A stretch of 5,087 bases of DNA, taken from contig JAEWSN010000087.1 of the NCBI GenBank assembly GCA_023459915.1, positions 1 to 5,087 on the forward strand. Reading direction: 5' to 3'. Position 1 is the stretch's first letter. Every line of letters begins with the position of its first letter. This DNA comes from Bacillota bacterium (GTDB lineage: Bacteria; Bacillota; Clostridia; DSM-8532). The translations under genes were made by a program, and so were the position numbers. The notes under the pieces were generated by a model. The model made no database searches. It was not told where the DNA came from and worked only from the letters and a program-made list of their open reading frames with translations. This document shows positions 1-5,087 of the stretch, piece by piece.

Positions 1-324
1 CCACAGGGCCGCCAGCGAATACTCGAGCGCGAACAGGGCGGGCTGGGTCAGGCGCGTGGCGGTGAGCGCGTCGTCGGCAACGGCATCGAGGAACAGCGCG
101 CGCGGGTCTTCCTCGAACTCGCCGGCGAGCAGGTCGCAGCAGGCGTCGTAGGCGGCACGGAACACCGGCTCGGATTCGTACAGGCCACGGCCCATGCCGG
201 CGTACTGCGCGCCCTGGCCCGTGCACAGGAACACCGCTTCCGGTGCGTCGGCCGCATGCATGGACGATGCGGCTTCGCGCAGGCAACGCACAGCATCGGC
301 TGCATCGCTGGCGACGACGGCGCG
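1..324 (-). other. N-terminal part of a type I polyketide synthase acyltransferase (AT) domain, in frame with the A2M-like gene
   Basis: Residues about 784-891 of the open frame read like the entry to a modular PKS AT domain. They show RAVVASDAADAV, then FLCTGQGAQYAGMGRGLY (815-832, containing the family GQGxQ motif at 819-823), then EPVFRAAYD, and at the edge TQPALFALEYSLAALW. In known AT domains the catalytic GHSxG serine motif follows shortly after this last block, so it would lie just outside the window. AT domains load malonyl-type extender units onto an acyl carrier protein. There is no ketosynthase before it and no start codon or ribosome binding site of its own; the frame simply continues from macroglobulin sequence. 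By hand count GC is about 71% in 1-330, and about 90% of codons in 1-240 end in G or C, against about 70% in 481-660. The domain identity is strong; its natural linkage to the A2M gene is not. Confidence 0.85.
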
Positions 325-2673
325 CGGGAACACGGTGAAACTGGCAAATGCGCTGTTCTCCCCCTCCTCCGGGTCGCGCGTGCGCATCTGGAACCAGCCG
401 CCCCTGGGTGTCCAGGAAATGGCTTCCCGCCACTCCGGCACAAGGGCTTCAACCCGCGCGGCACCGGCAGCATCAAGCTGTACGGTCGTCTCCCTGTTGT
501 CATCGTTGATGGAGAGGGTTGTTTCCAATGCCAGTCCCGGTACCGGTGTCCCTTCGAAGAAACGGCCGGCCAGCGCCACAGAGACGGTCTCACCGGGGAA
601 ATGGACCGGACTGTCCACCTCGGCGTCCAATACATAGACAGGCTTCTCATAGCGGGAGATGCTCATGTTGGCCATGTCCGTGAGGCTGTCCCCGTCATGG
701 ACCCGCAGGCGGTATCCACCGGGCTCGTAGTCCTCAAAGGTGAAGGTTCCCTCATAGACGCCATCCGGGCCTGGTTCCACCACAATGGTTTGCAGCACCG
801 GACCGTCCTCGTACGACCAACCGTCCTGCCGCACCAGCGATACGGTCAGGGTCTCCGGAGGGCGCCTGTCCTCCCGGGATTGCGCCACGCCCCAAAAGGC
901 CATCGTGTCGGAGGGCAGATACACGGACCGATCCTGGAACAGGTAGTGCCAGTTCCGCAGCTGTGTCTGCAGCCAGTCGCCATCCCCCCATCCGCCGTAA
1001 TCGTAACGGTACCCGAACATGTACCCCTCATTCGGCGGCATCAGCGGCACCAGCAGCTTGGAATGCCCGGGCCGGAGCGCCGTCAGGAAAGATGCGGGTT
1101 CTCCAGTCTCCGGATAGGCGGTGCCCGGAAGTAATGCCACACCCTCGGCATCCGTCGTCACCGCTTCGCCGCCATGGGCCGCAAGGGTGACCCCTGCCAG
1201 CGGTTCTCTCGTGATCCCGTCGTGCGCCCAGCACAGGGTGCTTCCCTCCGCCAAGCTCAGGTACAGGGACATGTCCTGCACCTGGACAAACACGTAATCC
1301 GCCAGCTCTCCCGAACGGCAGGTCACCACATACCAGCCCTCCGGCAACGTGTCAGGAAGCACCATCAGGGTTTCGTACTCCTCCCGGACCGGTGCGCCGG
1401 CAAAGGCCTGTTGCTGTACCAGCCCAACCGTGTCCGGCACCCGAACGGGGCTGCGTTCGGCCCACCATGGCGTTGCAAGCTCATCGGACAGTGCCTGTGT
1501 GAAGCGTTCCAGATTCGGGTAGCGCCACACCGTGACAGACCAATCTTTCTCCGCCGTCTCGTCATCGGCGTAGACACGCAGCACGGGAACCTGCCGGGTA
1601 TTCACCCCAAGCAGCGTTTCCCCGAGATGCAATCGCAGGTGCTGCTCCGGCTTTTTCTCGAAAGCGGTCTGAAAGGAGAAGACTGTTTCCGTTTGAACCG
1701 ATTGCTCCGAACCCGATATCGCGACGCCCGACGCCAGTGTGCCCCGATAAACGGTCCCGGGCAACAAGGTGAGATAAGGCACGAACGCCGCCGTGTCTCC
1801 GCGGACTTCCACCCGCCCCGGCACAGGCTCTCCCGCAACGCCGTCCACAACAGGCACCAGCGTGAACCGTTCAGCTACGCCTTCAAATCCCACCTCGCTG
1901 AACTGGATCTCCACACCGGTGTTCACCGGCACGTTGGTCCCCTGGTTTGCCGGGAGGGTGGATGCGACGCGAAAATCACGCCGTGTCTGGAACGCAAAGC
2001 TTTCGTCCAGCCCCGTTTCGGGATCCAGCAGATCAAACCGGTATACCTGACCGGGTGCCAATGGCCGATCCGGCGTCAGCAGCACTTCCTTTTCCTTCTT
2101 CGTCAATTGAAAGCTGAATTTCGGGAAAACAGACAGCGTTCTTTCCAATGTGGAAACCGGCATGTCCTGTGGCAGGGAGAGAGAGAATGCGGTGGCCGGC
2201 TCAATGCCGACGGCAGAATCCCGCAGGGCCGTCATCTTCACGCGCGTCCCATCTGTGGCCGGCACATCGGTCGGTGTGCCGGCCCGCGTTGTTTCAGAGG
2301 AGGCCACCGCAGAGGAAGCCGGCGGGATGCTTGATGCCGGATCCGGGGGGAACAGCTGATTGCGCAGCAGCAAAAATCCCACAAAGGCAACGGCCAACAG
2401 GCCAACCAGTCCGGGCACAAGCCATTTCCAGGCCCGATAGGACGCGTGCGGTGAATCAGGTCCCGTTGGCCCCATTGGACTTGGGGGAATCGGCACATCC
2501 CTGTGTTCCTGCAAAATCGGGACATCCCTGTGTTCCTGCGAAATCGGGACATCCCTGTGTTCCTGCGAACTCGGGGACTCCATCTGTTCCTGCGAAATCA
2601 TGGGCTCACTGTGTGCCTGTGAAATCGTAGACTCACTGTGTTCCTGCGTCTCCGGCGTCTTCTCGTGATTCAT
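1..2673 (-). CDS. Membrane-anchored alpha-2-macroglobulin-like protein, 3' end replaced in frame by a PKS acyltransferase segment (partial)
   Basis: The frame runs without a stop from ATG at 2673 to the window edge, giving 891 residues, C-terminus missing. The start is supported by GGGAGG five bases upstream. Order seen: hydrophilic repeat-rich tail (1-83); one transmembrane helix (about 84-103, starting WLVPGLVGLL); a Ser/Ala/Pro-rich linker (about 109-131); two bacterial Ig-like (Big_5-type) domains (about 148-228 and 232-331, the second with TGVEIQFSEVGFEG and LLPGTVYRG); a region typical of A2M proteins (about 340-560, including TTDAEGVALL); an MG2-type macroglobulin domain starting YLFQDRSVYLPSD (577-589); and an MG3/MG4-like part (about 676-782, KPVYVLDAEV...FPGETVSVAL). 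Bacterial A2Ms are usually 1500 residues or more and act as extracytoplasmic protease traps. Here the bait region and thioester domain are absent, because from about residue 784 the sequence becomes a polyketide synthase AT domain. The A2M assignment is firm up to the junction. Whether the hybrid protein exists is doubtful. Confidence 0.85.
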   Translation of the reverse strand, partial: MNHEKTPETQEHSESTISQAHSEPMISQEQMESPSSQEHRDVPISQEHRDVPILQEHRDVPIPPSPMGPTGPDSPHASYRAWKWLVPGLVGLLAVAFVGFLLLRNQLFPPDPASSIPPASSAVASSETTRAGTPTDVPATDGTRVKMTALRDSAVGIEPATAFSLSLPQDMPVSTLERTLSVFPKFSFQLTKKEKEVLLTPDRPLAPGQVYRFDLLDPETGLDESFAFQTRRDFRVASTLPANQGTNVPVNTGVEIQFSEVGFEGVAERFTLVPVVDGVAGEPVPGRVEVRGDTAAFVPYLTLLPGTVYRGTLASGVAISGSEQSVQTETVFSFQTAFEKKPEQHLRLHLGETLLGVNTRQVPVLRVYADDETAEKDWSVTVWRYPNLERFTQALSDELATPWWAERSPVRVPDTVGLVQQQAFAGAPVREEYETLMVLPDTLPEGWYVVTCRSGELADYVFVQVQDMSLYLSLAEGSTLCWAHDGITREPLAGVTLAAHGGEAVTTDAEGVALLPGTAYPETGEPASFLTALRPGHSKLLVPLMPPNEGYMFGYRYDYGGWGDGDWLQTQLRNWHYLFQDRSVYLPSDTMAFWGVAQSREDRRPPETLTVSLVRQDGWSYEDGPVLQTIVVEPGPDGVYEGTFTFEDYEPGGYRLRVHDGDSLTDMANMSISRYEKPVYVLDAEVDSPVHFPGETVSVALAGRFFEGTPVPGLALETTLSINDDNRETTVQLDAAGAARVEALVPEWREAISWTPRGGWFQMRTRDPEEGENSAFASFTVFPRAVVASDAADAVRCLREAASSMHAADAPEAVFLCTGQGAQYAGMGRGLYESEPVFRAAYDACCDLLAGEFEEDPRALFLDAVADDALTATRLTQPALFALEYSLAALW
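2365..2424 (-). other. Transmembrane helix / uncleaved signal anchor of the A2M-like protein
   Basis: Residues about 84-103 form one uninterrupted hydrophobic stretch rich in Leu, Val, Gly, Ala and Phe. It is preceded by Arg and Lys (RAWK) and followed by an Arg-Asn and then a Ser/Pro/Ala-rich linker. There is no lipobox cysteine and no clear signal peptidase cleavage site. The positive charges before the helix and the macroglobulin domains after it suggest an N-in anchor with the bulk of the protein outside. The 83 residues ahead of the helix are unusually long for a simple signal sequence. Confidence 0.75.
2488..2649 (-). repeat. Six tandem 27-bp units encoding a nonapeptide repeat
   Basis: Six head-to-tail 27-bp units begin at 2649, 2622, 2595, 2568, 2541 and 2514 (reading down the minus strand). 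They encode residues 9-62 of the A2M-like protein: TQEHSESTI, SQAHSEPMI, SQEQMESPS, SQEHRDVPI, SQEHRDVPI and LQEHRDVPI. Units four and five are identical over all 27 bases and unit six differs from them at two bases, while the first three have diverged. This suggests old repeats plus recent duplication by slippage. The unit is a multiple of three and contains no stop, and the Gln-Glu-His core is largely kept, which fits a translated repeat. It lies before the transmembrane helix, so it is predicted to be cytosolic. Function unknown. Confidence 0.9.
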
Positions 2674-2819
2674 GGCTGCCTCCCGTTGGAACGCGTGTGC
2701 CAAAGACAGGCGCAACGCGACTCCCTGCTGTCAATCTACCACTTGCAGGGAATCCATACAAGGCACCCATCAGAAGGCACAGCCCACATCCTTGATCAGA
2801 GAAACACCACAAACGCGGA
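2674..2819. other. Intergenic gap between the M42 peptidase and the A2M-like gene
   Basis: These 146 bases hold the ribosome binding site of the A2M-like gene and little else that can be supported. I see no stem-loop followed by a T-run that would end the upstream transcript. A TTGACA hexamer occurs on the minus strand at 2734-2729 but has no acceptable -10 box 16-18 bases downstream. Read-through from the upstream genes or an unrecognised promoter are both possible. Confidence 0.5.
2679..2684 (-). promoter_or_regulatory. Ribosome binding site of the A2M-like gene
   Basis: GGGAGG on the minus strand, five bases before the ATG at 2673. This is a strong Shine-Dalgarno match. It decides the start in favour of residue 1 over the later in-frame Met codons at residues 25, 31 and 67; I checked the sequence before Met67 and it has no such site. 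Confidence 0.75.
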
Positions 2820-3803
2820 CTATTTGCCCAGCCAGGCCGTCAGCAGCGCGATGGCCGCCGCCACATCCCCCATGTGCACCATGGCATTGGGACCATGGGT
2901 ATAGCGGGTCACCACGGAAATGCCGGCCGCGCGCACACCCTGGTTCGACAGATTCATGCTGCTTGCGTCCGTTCCGCCCACATACAGCACCTCTTTCTGG
3001 AACGGAATGTCTTTCTCCCTGCAAAGACCAATGAACTCGCCGACCAGATCCTCATCACAAATGACAGAGGTATCCGATATCTTGATGGCCACGCCTTCAC
3101 CCAGCGCGTTGCTCCCCTCAAGATCTCCCGGCCGGTCATGGGCGGGCGTGACGTCCACAGATACGCCTATATCCGGTTGCACGCGCTCCGCCGCGACCCG
3201 TGAGCCCCGGCAGCCCACTTCCTCCTGAACAGTGAACGCAAACACCACGTGATCCGTGGTTTGCTTCAAGGCCTTCAGCGTTTCGAGCAGAATATGGCAT
3301 CCAATACGGTCATCAAGTGCCTTCACGGACACAATGCTGTTGGCGAACTCACGATATGCCCCATCAAAGCATGCGACATCACCGATATCCACGTATTTTC
3401 TCGCGTCTTCCCTCGATGTGGCGCCGATGTCCACATACAGCTTGGTAAAGTCGGTTTTCACATCCTCCGGCCGAACACTGGATGCCACGATGCCCGCCGT
3501 CCCGTTTCGGAACGTCACCCGGCTCTGATACGCGGTGGGAATCCAGACCGACCCCAGCATCTTCACCCGCACCATGCCGGAATCCTCAATTTTTGTGACC
3601 TGCAGACCAATCTCATCCATGTGCGCGGCCAGCATGATCGTTTGCGGATTCGCACCGGTTCCCCGTTTGGTCACCAGCAGATTTCCCAGTGCGTCCTCCT
3701 GCATCCCGTCCGCGTACGGCTCCGCCAGCCGGCGAATCAAGGCCCGCACCTCCTTCTCGTATCCGGAGACGCCGCAGACCTGTGCCAATTCATTCAAACT
3801 CAT
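2820..3803 (-). CDS. M42-family metallo-aminopeptidase (glutamyl aminopeptidase / FrvX-type), complete
   Basis: This 327-residue protein is close to the usual 340-360 of M42 peptidases, cytosolic di-metal enzymes that remove N-terminal residues from peptides and often form tetrahedral 12-mers; some members are misnamed endoglucanases. The expected metal-site and catalytic residues are all visible in order: AHMDE (His61, Asp63), KALDDR (Asp164 as bridging metal ligand), VQEEVGCRG (Glu194 as general base and Glu195 as metal ligand), SVDVTPAHD (Asp217) and RYTHGP (His303). The N-terminus (MSLNELAQVCGVSGYE) is typical. The start at 3803 is chosen over an upstream in-frame Met at 4046 because AGGAG lies six bases before it and homology begins there; the longer version would run through the neighbour's ferredoxin coding region. 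It overlaps the upstream flavoprotein stop by four bases (ATGA) and ends in TAG. Side-chain preference cannot be read from sequence. Confidence 0.95.
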   Translation of the reverse strand: MSLNELAQVCGVSGYEKEVRALIRRLAEPYADGMQEDALGNLLVTKRGTGANPQTIMLAAHMDEIGLQVTKIEDSGMVRVKMLGSVWIPTAYQSRVTFRNGTAGIVASSVRPEDVKTDFTKLYVDIGATSREDARKYVDIGDVACFDGAYREFANSIVSVKALDDRIGCHILLETLKALKQTTDHVVFAFTVQEEVGCRGSRVAAERVQPDIGVSVDVTPAHDRPGDLEGSNALGEGVAIKISDTSVICDEDLVGEFIGLCREKDIPFQKEVLYVGGTDASSMNLSNQGVRAAGISVVTRYTHGPNAMVHMGDVAAAIALLTAWLGK

Positions 3804-5087
3804 GGGTAACTCCTCTCTTCCGGTTCCCGCAATGATGCTCGGGGAACCCAGTCCACCTGGTTCATCAAGGGATGGCGCAAGGCAATCGCACCTGTGGGAC
3901 AAGCCATCACACAGCAACCGCAATACCAGCATTCTCCGGGGAAGGCCACGGTGGGGACGCGGATCCCCTGTGAAGCAGCGCCGCCCGCACCCGGCAACAA
4001 CACATCCACCTGACATGCCTCCACACAGCGGTTGCATGCGATGCAACAGGCCTGATCAAAGGAAAGCGGGGCTGAAGTGGGCATTTCATAAGGGGAGGCT
4101 TCCGTTTCTTCACGGACGGGATCCCTTCGTGGCCGCGCAGGCGGCATTTCGGGAACAGAAGTCGCCGCTGCCGTTTCTGCCGTCACTGCAGGTTCAGCAG
4201 GTTCAACAGGTTCAGCCGGCGCGTCTATCACACCTTCCGGACGCTTCGGATCTGCATGCGCGGCATAGCCTTCCGTCAACGGACCATACCAGTCCACGGG
4301 AACCGTCCGAACCCTTGGCTCTCCCTCGCAAAGCCGCAAAATGAGCAACTGCTTCTGCCCGTTTTTAGCCAGAACATTCGTGTCGGGATGCAATGCCGGC
4401 TCATCTCCACGAACAAAGCTCAAGGCAGGCTCGCTGTGGCGTCGCGCAAGGCAGGCCTGCACAATCAGCTGGGAATTGGCCAGAATGTCGTGCACCTCCA
4501 GCAGGCGCACCAGCTCATGCGGATTCAGGGCACAGGTTATCGGCAAGATTTCCTGCTCGTAACGCAACAACCGTCGCCGTCCCACCTCGAGCAGGTCATC
4601 GGTCTTGATGGCGCCACAGGCATGCTGCATGGTCTTGGCGATGGCCATGTTCAGTTCCTTCCAACCAATCCCGCCAGCCGGTGTCCGAAAGAGTGGCGCG
4701 AGCACCCGCTCCCGTTCGGATTGCACCTGTTCTTCCGAAACGCCCCCGTTCACGGGGATTCCGACATCCGTCCCAGTCGCGTACACTGCGGCATGGCGAC
4801 CCGCATAGTGGCCCGTTGCGGCGGCGTGGCCATAGCAGTTCGACGCATACAGCGCGTCCCCCGCCACAAACAGCCCAGGCAGGTTGGTCATGAGATTCCA
4901 GTCGTGGAAGAAGCCCCCGGGCAACCCGAACAGTTGCCGTTCATTTGGCAGAAAGGAGGCCGATGTCCAGCCCGTCCCATAGCACTGCAGCAAATCACGC
5001 GCCGGGTCGAAGCCCCTGCCGGTGAGGTCTTTCAGTACCGGCACGCGTGTCTTCCCTTCTTCTCCCACCATCATGCCCCAGATAACC
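3800..5087 (-). CDS. Fumarate reductase / AprA-like FAD oxidoreductase fused to a 2[4Fe-4S] ferredoxin domain (5' partial)
   Basis: The visible 428 residues are the C-terminal part of a longer protein; the frame is open past 5087, so the Met at 5074 is internal and the N-terminal FAD (Rossmann) region is missing. In window numbering: a FAD-contacting segment GLFVAGDALYASNCYGHAA (71-89) with the family GLFxAGD/E motif; a helical C-terminal domain (about 140-225); a Pro/Glu/Ala-rich linker (about 287-340); then two 4Fe-4S motifs, Cys348/351/354/358 and Cys386/389/392/396, the second ending CPTGAI. It should pass electrons between FAD and the iron-sulfur clusters in the cytosol; the substrate is unknown. 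The spot matching the ESRG arginine motif of succinate/fumarate enzymes reads HSEPALSFVRGD (217-228), arguing against a true fumarate reductase. The PVDWYGPLTEGYAAH segment resembles AprA-like anaerobe flavoproteins, whose ferredoxin partner is usually a separate subunit. Confidence 0.85.
   Translation of the reverse strand, partial: VIWGMMVGEEGKTRVPVLKDLTGRGFDPARDLLQCYGTGWTSASFLPNERQLFGLPGGFFHDWNLMTNLPGLFVAGDALYASNCYGHAAATGHYAGRHAAVYATGTDVGIPVNGGVSEEQVQSERERVLAPLFRTPAGGIGWKELNMAIAKTMQHACGAIKTDDLLEVGRRRLLRYEQEILPITCALNPHELVRLLEVHDILANSQLIVQACLARRHSEPALSFVRGDEPALHPDTNVLAKNGQKQLLILRLCEGEPRVRTVPVDWYGPLTEGYAAHADPKRPEGVIDAPAEPVEPAEPAVTAETAAATSVPEMPPARPRRDPVREETEASPYEMPTSAPLSFDQACCIACNRCVEACQVDVLLPGAGGAASQGIRVPTVAFPGECWYCGCCVMACPTGAIALRHPLMNQVDWVPRASLREPEERSYP
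3810..3814 (-). promoter_or_regulatory. Ribosome binding site of the M42 peptidase, inside the upstream gene
   Basis: AGGAG (within GAGAGGAG) on the minus strand, six bases ahead of the ATG at 3803. It sits in the last codons of the flavoprotein gene. With the ATGA stop/start overlap at 3800-3803 it indicates translational coupling and fixes the peptidase start. Confidence 0.8.
3864..4063 (-). other. C-terminal ferredoxin domain with two CxxCxxCxxxC motifs
   Basis: The motifs CIACNRCVEAC and CWYCGCCVMACP each supply four cysteines in the spacing used to bind one [4Fe-4S] cluster. The 27 residues between them (GAGGAASQG loop) are longer than in minimal clostridial ferredoxins and more like the AprB/dicluster type. 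One extra cysteine precedes the first motif and one lies inside the second. The domain would relay electrons to or from the FAD in the same chain. Confidence 0.9.
4188..4214 (-). repeat. Three 9-bp repeats in the flavoprotein-ferredoxin linker
   Basis: Three adjacent 9-base units (TGAACCTGC twice and TGAACCTGT on the minus strand) encode the EPV-EPA-EPA part of the linker. They look like slippage growth of a flexible Pro/Glu/Ala tether between the flavin and ferredoxin domains. Confidence 0.75.

Noticed and set aside
48..650. 200-codon minus-strand frame overlapping the A2M/AT region
   Set aside because: Its translation is low-complexity Arg/Ser/Pro sequence, while the neighbouring frame encodes recognisable macroglobulin and AT motifs over the same bases.
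1174..2334. 386-codon open frame on the plus strand opposite the A2M-like gene
   Set aside because: Its protein is rich in Arg, His, Gln and Pro with no recognisable domain, and it lies exactly antisense to a frame with clear Ig-like and macroglobulin sequence. It is a shadow of GC-rich coding DNA.
2238..2552. 104-codon minus-strand frame across the 27-bp repeats
   Set aside because: It is an alternate-frame reading of the repeat and membrane helix region. The frame with the GGGAGG site, the hydrophobic helix and downstream A2M domains is the real one.
2488..2649. CRISPR-like repeat array
   Set aside because: The 27-bp units are directly adjacent with no unique spacers and stay in frame within a coding region, so this is a protein tandem repeat.
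2700..2740. TTGACA (2734-2729, minus strand) as the -35 box of a promoter for the A2M-like gene
   Set aside because: No hexamer resembling TATAAT occurs at 16-18 bases spacing; the 17-base position reads GCCTGT.
3804..4046. Extension of the M42 peptidase to an upstream Met at 4046
   Set aside because: The extra 81 residues are the ferredoxin domain read in the wrong frame. The start at 3803 has a good ribosome binding site and matches the family N-terminus.

Overview
All credible genes in this window lie on the minus strand, so they read from high to low coordinates. Three coding regions fill almost the whole window. (1) At 3800-5087 is the 3' part of a flavoprotein of the fumarate reductase / adenylylsulfate reductase alpha type, fused to a C-terminal two-cluster ferredoxin domain; its start lies beyond the right edge. 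(2) At 2820-3803 is a complete M42-family metallo-aminopeptidase, overlapping the flavoprotein by an ATGA. (3) At 1-2673 is a long reading frame, open to the left edge. It encodes a membrane-anchored bacterial alpha-2-macroglobulin (A2M)-like protein but changes, near position 325, into the N-terminal part of a polyketide synthase acyltransferase (AT) domain.

The two-cluster ferredoxin module and the AprA/fumarate-reductase-like flavoprotein suggest an anaerobe or facultative anaerobe of moderately high GC (roughly 60% in most of the window). A Firmicutes/Clostridia-like host is plausible, but this is a low-confidence guess. The first ~330 bases are richer in G+C (about 71% by hand count) and use more G/C-ending codons, so they look like DNA from a different source.

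The flavoprotein and peptidase are probably translated from one message with translational coupling. The A2M-like gene follows after a 146-base gap with its own good ribosome binding site, and may be on the same transcript or have its own promoter. A joint function is not obvious: the flavoprotein is cytosolic redox chemistry, the peptidase trims peptides in the cytosol, and the A2M-like protein is predicted to sit on the outer face of the membrane, where relatives trap proteases.

The two most notable points are the abrupt in-frame A2M-to-polyketide-synthase junction (assembly chimera, cloning/library artefact or real recombination) and a six-copy nonapeptide repeat in the predicted cytosolic tail of the A2M-like protein, encoded by a 27-bp tandem repeat. 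I found no RNA genes, CRISPR array, insertion sequence or convincing terminator.
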